From Porphyrobacter sp. LM 6 (GTDB lineage Bacteria > Pseudomonadota > Alphaproteobacteria > Sphingomonadales > Sphingomonadaceae), in contig NZ_CP017113.1 in NCBI RefSeq assembly GCF_001720465.1, positions 1,798,001-1,862,000 on the forward strand: a stretch of DNA of 64,000 nucleotides, written 5' to 3'. Positions 51,169 through 60,171 of the stretch are shown one piece after another. Numbering within the stretch: position 1 is the first letter of the stretch; every line of letters starts with the position of its first letter. Made by a program: the position numbers and the translations under genes. The notes below the pieces were generated by a model that did not search any database, was not told the DNA's origin, and saw nothing but the letters and a program-made list of their open reading frames with translations.

Positions 51169-52567
51169 CTCTCGGGCATCGCTGCTGGCGTTGCTGATTG
51201 CTGCTGTCTTGCTGTGCCTGTCGGCCTGCGGCGATGCGACGGCAGCGCCTGCGCCAACGGCTTCGACTTCAGGCGATCCGGCAAACAGTCAGGATCCCGA
51301 TGGACCGTCCTATTGGGTGGTGCTCGCTAGGGATCGTTACCGTGCCGGCGAGCACCTCGCCGCGCTGGAGGCTGCCGATCAGGCTCTGGCGCGTGGGGCG
51401 GACTATGGCCCGGCACTGCTACTGCGTGCGCTGATTGTGCGCGATGCTCATGGCTTTGCGGCATCCTTTCCGTGGTTCGAAGCGGCGATCAAGGCCGATC
51501 CCGCCAACGCCGATGCCCGCGCCGAGTATGCCGCCGCGCTGGGAGATGCCGGGCAAGCGGGGGCGATGCTTGCAGCGGTGCGCGACTTGGCCGAAATCGC
51601 GCCCGATGAACCGCGGGTATTCTATTTGCAGGCGGTCTTGGCGGCGCGCGGTCGGGACTGGGCGCTGTCGCGCAGTCTGCTCGCGCGCAGCGGCATGGCA
51701 ACGCGCGGTGTCCCGGCGGCGATGCTGCTCGACGCCGTGATCGCGCTGGAGGAAGGCAATTCCGATAGCGCAGCGGCCACGCTTGAGGCACTGGCGGCGC
51801 GCCAACCGGGCAATGTTCGCGTGCGCGAGCTGCAGGCGCGGGCGTTGCTCACCGGCGGACGCGCGGCTGATGTTGTCGCCCGCTTCGGGGCCGATGCCGA
51901 ACGCAGCGATGCCTCGCCCTATCTGATGATGATGGTGGCACGGGCTCACGAGCAGTCGGGAGACCGCGCGCGTGCAGCGCCGCTGCTGGCGCGTGCTTAT
52001 GGCCGGGCACCGGACGGCGCGGTCGTTCTGGCCGCCTCTGACGGCCTGCCGCCGCCGACCCGCGACATGCGCCGAATGCTGGACGGGGGAGCCTCTGCCT
52101 CCGCGCTGTCCGCCGCTGGGTCCCTGCAACGCCGCTTCCCGCTTTCCGCCGATGCCGCAAGCCTCGCGGGTGATGCCTCACTGGCGTCAGGACAGCCGCA
52201 AGAGGCGCTGGCAGCCTATGCGCGCGCTGCGAAGGTCAAGCGTCCCTGGCCGCTCACGCGCCGAGCGGTGTTTGCCTATCGCCGCGTGGGGGATGCGGAG
52301 GCCGCCGACACACTGCTGGCGCGCCATGTGACGGGCGAGCCGAACGCTGCGAGCGCCGTCATTGCCTTGGCCGAGCGTCAGGCAGCGCGGGGGGAATGGA
52401 GCCGGACGGAGCAATTGCTTGATCACGCCATCGCACTCGGCAGCGGGCATGATCTGCGGGTGCTGGCGCTGCGTCGTGATGCCGCGAAAGCATTGGGCCG
52501 GGCAGGGGAAGCAGAAAGCTTTGCCCGACTTGAAGCAATGCTGCGCCCGCCACGCCTGACGCCATAG
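51152..52567 (+). CDS. TPR-repeat lipoprotein of the sugar transferase-prsK-prsR operon
   Basis: A 471-residue lipoprotein: signal sequence ends in the lipobox LSAC near residue 25, then repeated helical TPR-like units (ALEAADQALARGADYGPALLLRAL onward). It may help assemble or secrete exopolysaccharide, like the TPR proteins of PEP-CTERM loci. ATG at 51152 overlaps the prsR end by 17 bases. GC content and frame are normal. Confidence 0.7.
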   Translation: MICKPDSRASLLALLIAAVLLCLSACGDATAAPAPTASTSGDPANSQDPDGPSYWVVLARDRYRAGEHLAALEAADQALARGADYGPALLLRALIVRDAHGFAASFPWFEAAIKADPANADARAEYAAALGDAGQAGAMLAAVRDLAEIAPDEPRVFYLQAVLAARGRDWALSRSLLARSGMATRGVPAAMLLDAVIALEEGNSDSAAATLEALAARQPGNVRVRELQARALLTGGRAADVVARFGADAERSDASPYLMMMVARAHEQSGDRARAAPLLARAYGRAPDGAVVLAASDGLPPPTRDMRRMLDGGASASALSAAGSLQRRFPLSADAASLAGDASLASGQPQEALAAYARAAKVKRPWPLTRRAVFAYRRVGDAEAADTLLARHVTGEPNAASAVIALAERQAARGEWSRTEQLLDHAIALGSGHDLRVLALRRDAAKALGRAGEAESFARLEAMLRPPRLTP

Positions 52568-52610
52568 CGGCTCGACAAGCGCTATCAGGCGGGGCAGGGC
52601 GGCGCGCAAC

Positions 52611-53585
52611 ATGTCCAAGCCGAACCTCCTTGCCCGTCTCCCGTTTCTGCGCGATCCGATGATCGCGGTGCTGGTGGTTTCGACGCTGCTGGCTTTGGCG
52701 CTCCCGGCAACCGGCCCGCACCGCGCGATTGCGACCACGGTGTCGAATGCCGGGATCTTCGTGCTTTTCCTCGTCAACGGGATGCGTATCAGGCGCAGCG
52801 AGATCGCGCGCGGTCTGGCCAACTGGCGCTATTTCGGGCCGCTGATGCTGTTTGTGTTCGTCGGCATGGCGGCGATGGGGATGGGGTTTGCCCGCCTCGC
52901 TGACCCGCTTCTGCCGCCGCTGGTGGCGATCGGGTTCGTCTATCTAGGTTGCCTGCCTTCGACTGTGCAGTCGGCGACCTCCTACACCAGCCTTGCCCAT
53001 GGCAATGTCGCGCTGTCGGTGGTCGGCGCGGCGCTGATCAATATCGCGGGCGTGTTCGTCAGCGCGCCGTTGTTCGCGCTTTTGGGCGGGGGCGGAGCGG
53101 GGGAGATCGGCAGCGAGGCGATCATTCGCATCGGGTTGATCCTGGTGCTGCCGTTCCTCATCGGACAGGCCGTGCAGGACCGCTTCATCGAGCGTGTGCA
53201 GTCCCACCGCGAACGCATCGCGTGGCTTGATCGCTCGGTGATCGGGATCGCGGTCTATGTCGCCTTTTCCGGCGCGGTCGAGCAAGGGCTGGGGACCATG
53301 TTCACCCCCGCTGATTGGGCCGTCTTGACCGGCCTCGTGCTCGCCATGTTGGGACTGGCGCTAGGTTCCGCATGGGCGGTCAGCGGCACGCTCGGCCTGC
53401 CGCGCGCAGACCGGATCGCATTTCTGTTTGCCGGATCGCAGAAGAGCGTGGCGGTGGGGGCTCCGCTCGCCGCGATCCTGTTCGCGCCGTCAGCCGCAGG
53501 GTTCGTGATCGCCCCGCTGCTGCTCTATCATCTCGCCCAGCTGGTGCTGGCCGCGCCTTTGGCTATGCGTCTGGCGCGGGGTTAG
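52611..53585 (+). CDS. BASS-family (bile acid:Na+ symporter-like) transporter
   Basis: A 324-residue inner-membrane protein with about nine or ten hydrophobic helices. The motif YLGCLPSTVQSATSYTSLA is typical of the YfeH/SBF-like branch and the ENFLFAGSQKS-like C-terminal FAGSQKSVAVGAPL is present too. The substrate is unknown. Its end overlaps the convergent DUF475 gene by 23 bases. Confidence 0.85.
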   Translation: MSKPNLLARLPFLRDPMIAVLVVSTLLALALPATGPHRAIATTVSNAGIFVLFLVNGMRIRRSEIARGLANWRYFGPLMLFVFVGMAAMGMGFARLADPLLPPLVAIGFVYLGCLPSTVQSATSYTSLAHGNVALSVVGAALINIAGVFVSAPLFALLGGGGAGEIGSEAIIRIGLILVLPFLIGQAVQDRFIERVQSHRERIAWLDRSVIGIAVYVAFSGAVEQGLGTMFTPADWAVLTGLVLAMLGLALGSAWAVSGTLGLPRADRIAFLFAGSQKSVAVGAPLAAILFAPSAAGFVIAPLLLYHLAQLVLAAPLAMRLARG

Positions 53586-54630
53586 CCGCGCGTTCGGCGC
53601 GCTGGTGGCGGACCGACCACCAGAACGAAAGACCGATCAGGATCGCGCCGATCAGGCCGGTGATCGTCTCGGGGATGTGGAACACGGCCGAGACCAGCAT
53701 GATCGCACCCAGCACCACGATTGCCCAGAAGGCCCCGTGTTCGAGATAGCGGTATTCTGCCAGCGTCCCCTGCTTGACGAGGTGCACCGTCATCGAACGC
53801 ACGAACATCGCCCCGATCGAAAGGCCGAGCGCAATGACGATCATGTTGTTTGATAGTGCGAAGGCGCCGATCACGCCGTCGAAGCTGAAGCTTGCATCGA
53901 GGATGTTGAGGTAAAGGAACCCGCCAAACCCGCTGCGCACCACCGCGCCAGCCATGCGTGCGGCTTCCTCACGCATTTCGAGCCAATGGCTCACCGCTTC
54001 CACGGCGATGAAGGTGACAAGGCCCAGCATCCCGGCAACGAGGAAAGTGTGCGCCTCCTCGACCGGGAGCAGTGTGGAAATGCCCCACATGCCCAGCAGG
54101 AGCAGGGCGATTTCGATTGCCGGGAGGTTCGACACCTTTGACAGCGCCCGTTCGATGCTGCCGATCCAGTGGACCTCCTTGTCGGCGTCGAAGAAGAACT
54201 TCATCCCCACCATCGCGAGGAACGCGCCGCCGAAACCGGCAATGCCGATATGCGCCGAACTGACCAGCCGTTCGTATTCCTGCGGATTGTTGAGCGACAG
54301 ATTGAGCGCTTCCATCGGTCCGATCCCGGCGGCAATCGCGACGATCGCAAGCGGGAAGACGATCCGCATCCCGAACACCGCAAAAGCGATCCCCCAGGTC
54401 AGGAAGCGCTTTTGCCAGACTTCGTCCATTTCCTTGAGCACCGAGGCGTTGACCACGGCGTTGTCGAAGCTGAGCGAAACCTCCAACACCGACAGGATCA
54501 CAACGATCCATAGCACCTGCGCCATGCCGATCAGCGTGCCAGAACTAACGAGCCCATACCATCCGGCGAGGCCAAGGCAGATGACGGTGAAGATCAGCGA
54601 GAAGGTGTAATAACGAAGCAGCGTCTGCAT
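53563..54630 (-). CDS. DUF475 (TerC-like) integral membrane protein
   Basis: A 355-residue membrane protein with about nine helices and the signature VLEVSLSFDNAVVNASVLK near residue 55, and a repeated LDASFSFDGVIGAFALSN block near residue 245, so it is internally duplicated like TerC. It is probably a metal ion transporter or tolerance factor. ATG at 54630 was chosen because the open frame before it overlaps panB. Confidence 0.85.
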   Translation of the reverse strand: MQTLLRYYTFSLIFTVICLGLAGWYGLVSSGTLIGMAQVLWIVVILSVLEVSLSFDNAVVNASVLKEMDEVWQKRFLTWGIAFAVFGMRIVFPLAIVAIAAGIGPMEALNLSLNNPQEYERLVSSAHIGIAGFGGAFLAMVGMKFFFDADKEVHWIGSIERALSKVSNLPAIEIALLLLGMWGISTLLPVEEAHTFLVAGMLGLVTFIAVEAVSHWLEMREEAARMAGAVVRSGFGGFLYLNILDASFSFDGVIGAFALSNNMIVIALGLSIGAMFVRSMTVHLVKQGTLAEYRYLEHGAFWAIVVLGAIMLVSAVFHIPETITGLIGAILIGLSFWWSVRHQRAERAANPAPDA

Positions 54631-54670
54631 GGCAGGGGCCTGAAACCTTGTGATGAGGGGAAGGGTGAGT

Positions 54671-55546
54671 TCAGCCCTTCTTGGGCTGGTAGGTCTGTTC
54701 TTCGCCGGGGAAGGTGCGGGAACGCACCTCCTCGGCATAGCGCGCGACGGTGCGATCTATAACACCGGCGATATCTTCATATCGCTTCACGAAGCGCGGA
54801 ACTCGTTCGAACATGCCAAGCATGTCCTCGGTCACCAGCACCTGCCCGTCGCATTGTGCGGAGGCGCCGATGCCGATGGTCGGGCAGGACACCGCCTTGG
54901 TCGCGGCAATGGCGATCGGTTCGACCACGCCTTCGACGACGATGGCGAATGCTCCGGCCTTATCGAGCGCGATAGCATCGGAGACGATCTTTTCGGCTTC
55001 CGCATCGGAACGTCCGCGCGCGCCATAGCCGCCGAGCACGTTGACCGCCTGCGGAGTGAGCCCGACATGGCCCATCACCGGAATACCGCGGCTGTTGAGG
55101 AACTCGACCGTCGGCGCCATCGCTGCGCCGCCTTCAAGCTTTACTGCCGCCGCACCTGTCTGCTTCAGCAGAAACGCCGCGCTCTCGAACGCCTGTTCGG
55201 GTGAGGCTTCGTAGGAGCCGAAGGGCATATCGACCACCACCACCGAATGATAAGAGCCACGCACCACCGCTGCGCCGTGGTTCGCCATCATCTCGAGCGT
55301 CACCGGGATCGTCGAAGGCAAGCCGTAGATCACCTGGCCGAGGGAATCACCCACCAGCAACAGGTCGCAATGGGCATCAAGCAGCTGGGCCTGGCGGGCG
55401 GTGTAGGCGGTCAGCATCACCAGCGGTTCGGCTGTGACGCCGTCCTGCTTGCGGGCGCGCACGCCCGGCACAGTCAGTCGCCGCATCGGCTGCGGGGTCG
55501 GGTTCGCGCGGCTGGTGCTGGTGTCGAGCTGGAAGGTCGTGGACAT
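54671..55546 (-). CDS. panB: 3-methyl-2-oxobutanoate hydroxymethyltransferase
   Basis: First step of pantothenate synthesis: ketoisovalerate plus methylene-THF gives ketopantoate. The 291-residue protein has MLTAYTARQAQLLDAHCDLLLVGDSLG with the metal-binding Asp, DMPFGSYE, KLEGG and PTIGIGAS blocks. Its substrate is also the product of the valine pathway whose further breakdown is catalysed by the bkd operon at 26 kb. Confidence 0.95.
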   Translation of the reverse strand: MSTTFQLDTSTSRANPTPQPMRRLTVPGVRARKQDGVTAEPLVMLTAYTARQAQLLDAHCDLLLVGDSLGQVIYGLPSTIPVTLEMMANHGAAVVRGSYHSVVVVDMPFGSYEASPEQAFESAAFLLKQTGAAAVKLEGGAAMAPTVEFLNSRGIPVMGHVGLTPQAVNVLGGYGARGRSDAEAEKIVSDAIALDKAGAFAIVVEGVVEPIAIAATKAVSCPTIGIGASAQCDGQVLVTEDMLGMFERVPRFVKRYEDIAGVIDRTVARYAEEVRSRTFPGEEQTYQPKKG

Positions 55547-55739
55547 GGCGAAGGCTCTAGCGGCTGTGCGCGTCGGGGGAAAGAGCGTGCTTTACGGCTT
55601 GTGTTGCGTGGCTGTTGCGCTAGCGTTGCACCCCTGACGATCGCGCGGGGGATCTGCCCGCGATCAGTGGGAGACCTATCCAGATGTTTCTTGACAGGAT
55701 CAAGCCGCGCGCCGCGCAGGCGTGCAGGGGGAACTGCTA

Positions 55740-57317
55740 ATGGCGAGCCAACCGAACCGTTCCGTTCTCCAGCGTATGTTCGCGCGCAAATCGATTGCCC
55801 AAGTCCAACGTGAAACTCAGGCAAGCGAGCTCAAGCGCTCGCTTGGCAAGTGGAACCTGCTGCTGCTCGGTGTGGGCTGCATCATCGGGGCGGGGATCTT
55901 CGTCCGCACCGGCAGCGCTGCAGCGCTCCATGCGGGGCCGGCTGTGCTGCTGAGCTTCGTCGTCGCCGGGATCGTCTGCGCCTTTGCCGGCCTGTGCTAC
56001 GCCGAGCTGTCCTCCACTCTGCCGGTTTCAGGCTCGGCCTACACCTATGGCTACACCACGCTGGGTGAATTCGTTGCGTGGATCATGGGCGCCTTGCTGC
56101 TGCTCGAATACGGTCTGGCCGCATCTGTGGTGGCGGTAGGCTGGGGCGGCTATGTGGTCAGCCTGCTCGCCGACTTCGGTTTGCAGATTCCGCCACAATT
56201 TACAGGCCCTGCCGGCTACACCCTGATGCGCGACGGTGTTCCCGTTCTGGTCGATGGCCAGACCGTGACGACGCTCTTCAACCTGCCCGCCTTCCTTATC
56301 TGCATGGCGCTTGCCGGGCTGCTGGTGGTGGGCGTTTCGGAAAGCGCCAAGGTCAATAACGTCATCGTCGCCATCAAGGTGAGCGTGCTGGCCGCGTTCA
56401 TTCTGGTCGGCGGGGGGATTGTGCTCAGCAAGCTTCCCGAGTTGATGTCCACCAACTGGGTTCCCTTCATTCCTGAGTATGATCCTGCTGCCAATAATGG
56501 CGAGGGCGCTTTCGGTGTTGACGGGATCATGCGCGCCGCCTCGATCGTGTTCTTCGCCTATATCGGCTTCGAGGCAGTCTCGACCGCAGGGCAGGAAGCC
56601 AAGGATCCGGCCAAGGACATGCCCTTCGGCATCATCGGTTCGCTGGTTGTGTGCACGGTGATCTACATGCTGGTCGCCGCGATCATGACGTTGTTGGTGC
56701 CTTATGGGACGCTCAACGTGCCCGATCCGGTCGCGGTGGTGGTCGACAATTTCGGCCCGACCTGGGGCTGGCTCGCAAAGGTCATCAAGATCGGTGCGAT
56801 CATCGGCCTGACCTCGGTCGTGCTGGTGCTGATGTATGCCCAGACCCGCATTTTCTACACGATGGCGCGCGACGGCCTGCTGCCCAAGGTGTTCAGCCGC
56901 GTCAACAAGCGCTTCCACACCCCTGCGGTGAACACTGTCGTGGTCGGCCTGGTTACGGCGATTGCGGCGGGCTTCTTCGACATCAATGTGTTGGGTGACA
57001 TGACCTCTGTCGGTACGCTTGCTGCCTTTGCGATCGTGTGCCTTTCGGTGATCTATCTCCGCCGCGTCGCGCCGGAGTTGCCGCGTGGGTTCAAGGTGCC
57101 GCTCTACCCGGTGGTGCCGGTGCTGGGCATTCTGTCATGCGCCTACCTGATCTACACGGTGCCGCCGAACGTGCTGATGTTCTTCGTGTATTACATGGTT
57201 GGCGGTGTGGTGCTGTATTTCGTCTACGGCATCCGCAACTCCAATCTGCAGCACGGCGATCCGCAGGATGACGCGCCCGATATGGGCGAGTTCCCAGGGC
57301 CGGTCGTCGACGACTGA
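55740..57317 (+). CDS. APC-family amino acid permease
   Basis: A 525-residue transporter with twelve or more hydrophobic helices. Features: GVGCIIGAGIFVRTG in helix 1, GSAYTYGYTTLGEFVAW, and FFAYIGFEAVSTAGQEAKDPAKDMP in the middle, of the cationic amino acid/APC type. ATG at 55740 follows GGGGGA; the open frame begins 6 codons earlier. A good terminator follows. Confidence 0.88.
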   Translation: MASQPNRSVLQRMFARKSIAQVQRETQASELKRSLGKWNLLLLGVGCIIGAGIFVRTGSAAALHAGPAVLLSFVVAGIVCAFAGLCYAELSSTLPVSGSAYTYGYTTLGEFVAWIMGALLLLEYGLAASVVAVGWGGYVVSLLADFGLQIPPQFTGPAGYTLMRDGVPVLVDGQTVTTLFNLPAFLICMALAGLLVVGVSESAKVNNVIVAIKVSVLAAFILVGGGIVLSKLPELMSTNWVPFIPEYDPAANNGEGAFGVDGIMRAASIVFFAYIGFEAVSTAGQEAKDPAKDMPFGIIGSLVVCTVIYMLVAAIMTLLVPYGTLNVPDPVAVVVDNFGPTWGWLAKVIKIGAIIGLTSVVLVLMYAQTRIFYTMARDGLLPKVFSRVNKRFHTPAVNTVVVGLVTAIAAGFFDINVLGDMTSVGTLAAFAIVCLSVIYLRRVAPELPRGFKVPLYPVVPVLGILSCAYLIYTVPPNVLMFFVYYMVGGVVLYFVYGIRNSNLQHGDPQDDAPDMGEFPGPVVDD

Positions 57318-57343
57318 CCTGATCTTCGGGAAGGCTTTTGAAG

Positions 57344-57378
57344 GGCGCGGGGAGCGGATATCGCTTCCCGCGCCCTTT
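57344..57378 (+). terminator. terminator after the permease gene
   Basis: GGGCGCGGGAGCG (from 57344) pairs with CGCTTCCCGCGCCC (57362-57375) with one bulged base, then TTT. It ends the permease transcript before the SOS block. Confidence 0.75.
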
Positions 57379-57401
57379 GCATTGCGCTTGGATCGATGTT
57401 G

Positions 57402-57416
57402 GAACATAATGCGAAC
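57402..57416 (+). promoter_or_regulatory. LexA (SOS) box upstream of imuA
   Basis: GAACATAATGCGAAC: GAAC at 57402-57405, seven bases, GAAC at 57413-57416. This is the reverse-strand form of the alphaproteobacterial LexA box GTTC-N7-GTTC. It ends two bases before the imuA ATG. Confidence 0.85.
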
Positions 57417-57418
57417 AA

Positions 57419-58189
57419 ATGAGTCGTTCGCCCATGCCCTTCACGCTCTCCAAAGCCTCGCCCGCGCGGGTCTTGTCGGCTGCGCTTCCCGAAGCGCGCT
57501 GGCGGCCGGGGCTTGCCGCGCATCCGTTCCATTCGGAAATCTTCGCTCCCGCAACCGAAGCGAGCGGGGCGGGGCTGGCGCTGGCCTTGGCGCGCGATGC
57601 GCTTGCTGCTGCTCGGCAGGGCGAGGATGCCCGCCATGTACTGTGGGTGCAGGACAGGAAGGCGATGCAGCTTGGCGGGCGGCCCTGTGTCGCGGGCCTG
57701 CCGTCTGACCTGCGCCACCGGCTGATCCATGTCGCAGCGAGCACCCCTGAAGACGCGCTCTTCGCGCTGGAAGAAGGCCTGAAATGCCGCGATCTTGCCT
57801 GTGTGATCGGCGAGATTGCAGGTAATCCTCGCGCACTGACTTTCACCGCCTCGCGCCGCCTCAGCCTCACGGCGGAGCGCCACGGCCTGCGGCTGTGGTT
57901 GGTGCGACTGGATGCCGAGCCCGATCTTTCCTCGGCGCGGATGCGTTGGCGGGCCCGCGCCGCGCCGTCGCCAGCGCCGCGCTGGCACCCTTCCTCCCCC
58001 GGCCCCGCCACCTGGCGCGCCGAACTGTTCCGCGCCCGTGCTCACGCGCCGGGCGCATGGATGCTGAGCGATGACACCGGAACCCTGTGCATCCGCCGCG
58101 ATCATGAAGCCGATTGTGCCGCGCCGGATTTTGTCCATCTGGCTCGCCCGACTTTCGGTCGATCGCTGGCGGCGCGCGCTCGCGCCTGA
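57419..58189 (+). CDS. imuA: ImuA, SOS mutasome accessory protein
   Basis: A 256-residue RecA/SulA-like accessory protein of the ImuA-ImuB-DnaE2 mutagenesis complex. The family stretch HPFHSEIFAPATEASGAGLALALARDAL near residue 36 and HVLWVQDRKAMQLGG are characteristic. A LexA box lies right before the start. It overlaps imuB by 86 bases. Confidence 0.88.
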   Translation: MSRSPMPFTLSKASPARVLSAALPEARWRPGLAAHPFHSEIFAPATEASGAGLALALARDALAAARQGEDARHVLWVQDRKAMQLGGRPCVAGLPSDLRHRLIHVAASTPEDALFALEEGLKCRDLACVIGEIAGNPRALTFTASRRLSLTAERHGLRLWLVRLDAEPDLSSARMRWRARAAPSPAPRWHPSSPGPATWRAELFRARAHAPGAWMLSDDTGTLCIRRDHEADCAAPDFVHLARPTFGRSLAARARA

Positions 58190-59705
58190 GGGCCGCGCGG
58201 CTGCCGATGCCGCCCCCACTGCGCTGATCCTCGAAACCGCGCATGGGCCGCGGATCGCCGCTGCCAATGATGCCGGGCTGGCGGCCGGCGCACGTGCCGG
58301 AATGCTGCTGGCCGATGCGCGCGCGCTGTGCCCTGAACTTGTCACGGTCCCGGGTGATCCGGCGGGCGATCTGGCGGCGATCGAGAAGCTCGCCCTGTGG
58401 GCGCAGCGCTGGGGGCCGTGGAGCGCGATGGATCCGCCCGATGGCGTGCTGGTTGATGTGACCGGCGTCGCCCACCTGTTCGGTGACGAGGCGCGGCTGC
58501 TCGCCGATGTTGCCTCCGCCTTTGCCGCACAGGGGCTCGCGGCACGTGCCGCACTGGCGCCCACGGCGGGGGCTGCTTGGGCGCTGGCGCATTACGGACC
58601 GCCCGCGGCGATCCTTGCGCCCGATGATGATCCGCTGCGCCTGATGGGCGATCTGCCGGTTGCTGCGCTTCGGCTTGATGCCGATGTGCTGACGGTGTTG
58701 CGGCGGCTCGGGATCAAGCGGCTCGGGCAGCTTGCCGGTGTCAGCGGGGCGGGAGCGGAGGACCCCGCACAGGAAGCCGCCGCCCGCGACGCGTTGCGCC
58801 GCCGCTTCCGCAACCACCGCGCGCCATCGGCCAATCCGCTGCTGCGTCTGGATCAGTTGCTCGGCCGGATGCCCGAGCCGCTGCTGCCGGTCATCGAACG
58901 GCCGATGCCGCTGGTGCAGCGCCGCCTGCTCGAACCACTGCGCCACCGTGCTCCGCTCGATAGGGTGGTGACCGATCTGGCCGAGGACATGGTCCGCGTG
59001 CTGGCAGCACGGGGGGAGGGCGCGCGGCGGCTCGAGCTGGCGTTGTGGCGGGTTGATGGCGAGGTTCTGTGGCGTCGCATTGAACTCGCCGCCGCCACCC
59101 GCGAGGCATCGCACATCACCCGCCTGTTCGCCGCACGGCTTGACGATGTCGCAGCGGGGTTCGGGATCGAGATGGTGCAGCTGCGCGCGAGCTGGTGCGA
59201 GCCGCTCGCCTTTGCGCAGACCGATCTCGACGCCGCCGCTGAGCAGCACGGCACCGCGCTGGCGGCCTGTATCGATCGGCTGAGCGTGCGCCTTGGCCCC
59301 GGAGCCGTGACTCGTCCGGTCGCCCGCGCCAGCCATATCCCCGAACGCGCGCAGGCCTGGCAGCCGCCGCTTGAGCCTGTGCCGGTGGTTCAGGGCATGC
59401 TCGCGTTTCACTCTCGTCCGCTGAAATTGCTCGATCGGGCGGAGCCAATCGCGGTGCTCTATGCCTCGCCCGATGGCTATCCGCAGCGTTTTCGCTGGCG
59501 CGGCGAGGTGCGCGAGGTGGTGCGGGTCGAGGGGCCGGAGCGGATCGCGCCCGAATGGTGGCGCGAACGCTCCACCGCGCGGCTGCGCGATTATTACCGG
59601 ATCGAGGATGCGGCGGGGCGGCGCTATTGGATTTACCGGCAGGGAATCGCCGGCGACGGGCGCGGCGGCGTACCCGACTGGTTCCTGCACGGGCTTTATG
59701 CCTAA
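58104..59705 (+). CDS. imuB: ImuB, catalytically inactive Y-family polymerase-like protein
   Basis: A 533-residue hub of the mutasome, resembling DinB but without the acidic catalytic triad. The N-terminal ILSIWLARLSVDRWRR, GARAGMLLADARALCPEL, and VDVTGVAHLFGDEARLL (fold like DinB palm), and LLRLDQLLGRMPEP later, mark it as ImuB. ATG at 58104 lies inside imuA, so they are translationally coupled. In other genomes dnaE2 follows at once; here PilZ and repair genes intervene. Confidence 0.9.
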   Translation: MKPIVPRRILSIWLARLSVDRWRRALAPEGRAAADAAPTALILETAHGPRIAAANDAGLAAGARAGMLLADARALCPELVTVPGDPAGDLAAIEKLALWAQRWGPWSAMDPPDGVLVDVTGVAHLFGDEARLLADVASAFAAQGLAARAALAPTAGAAWALAHYGPPAAILAPDDDPLRLMGDLPVAALRLDADVLTVLRRLGIKRLGQLAGVSGAGAEDPAQEAAARDALRRRFRNHRAPSANPLLRLDQLLGRMPEPLLPVIERPMPLVQRRLLEPLRHRAPLDRVVTDLAEDMVRVLAARGEGARRLELALWRVDGEVLWRRIELAAATREASHITRLFAARLDDVAAGFGIEMVQLRASWCEPLAFAQTDLDAAAEQHGTALAACIDRLSVRLGPGAVTRPVARASHIPERAQAWQPPLEPVPVVQGMLAFHSRPLKLLDRAEPIAVLYASPDGYPQRFRWRGEVREVVRVEGPERIAPEWWRERSTARLRDYYRIEDAAGRRYWIYRQGIAGDGRGGVPDWFLHGLYA

Positions 59706-59761
59706 CGCGTCTTTACCTGGCTGCTTAGCTTTTCTTTACGGATTTGTGCGAGTTAGACCGC

Positions 59762-60061
59762 ATGAACATGCACTCGATTCCGCGTTCGTCCGAACGCCGT
59801 GACCTTAGCCTCATGATCAAGAGCCGCGTGCGCGCGCGCGCGGTGTTCGTCGATCTGGTCGATCTGTCCGAAGGCGGCTGCAAAATCCGCGGCAAGGCCG
59901 GGTTTGCCAATGTCGGGGATCGCGTGACGATGAAGGTGGGCGAGGTCAATACTCCGCTTGGCAGCATTGCCTGGGTTGACGGGCAGTATGCCGGTGTCGC
60001 CTTCGAAGGCACCATGCACCCCGCGGTGATCGATCACCTGTGCGCGCAGCGCAGCGCCTGA
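59762..60061 (+). CDS. PilZ-domain protein
   Basis: A 99-residue single PilZ domain. RR in SERRDLS is the arginine part and DLSEGGCKI is the DxSxxG part of the cyclic di-GMP site, so it can probably bind cyclic di-GMP. It has no other domain. ATG at 59762 was chosen; ATG at 59768 is also possible. It sits between imuB and the radical SAM gene, without a LexA box of its own in the spacer. Confidence 0.8.
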   Translation: MNMHSIPRSSERRDLSLMIKSRVRARAVFVDLVDLSEGGCKIRGKAGFANVGDRVTMKVGEVNTPLGSIAWVDGQYAGVAFEGTMHPAVIDHLCAQRSA

Positions 60062-60131
60062 CCCTCCAGACCCGATCCTCTCTCCGAGACTGACCCTCTT
60101 GCAAGCTTTGCATTTTGCAGAGGAGGAAACG

Positions 60132-60146
60132 GAACATATAAGGAAC
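60132..60146 (+). promoter_or_regulatory. LexA (SOS) box upstream of the radical SAM gene
   Basis: GAACATATAAGGAAC: GAAC (60132-60135), seven bases, GAAC (60143-60146). It is the same GAAC-N7-GAAC type as at imuA and lies 26 bases before the chosen ATG. Confidence 0.8.
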
Positions 60147-60171
60147 ACAGAAGGTGTTCCTGAAGGTTCCG

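Noticed and set aside
57867..59690. A 607-residue minus-strand open frame
   Set aside because: It is antisense to imuB and the end of imuA, with low-complexity Arg/Gln/His-rich sequence; a shadow of codon bias.
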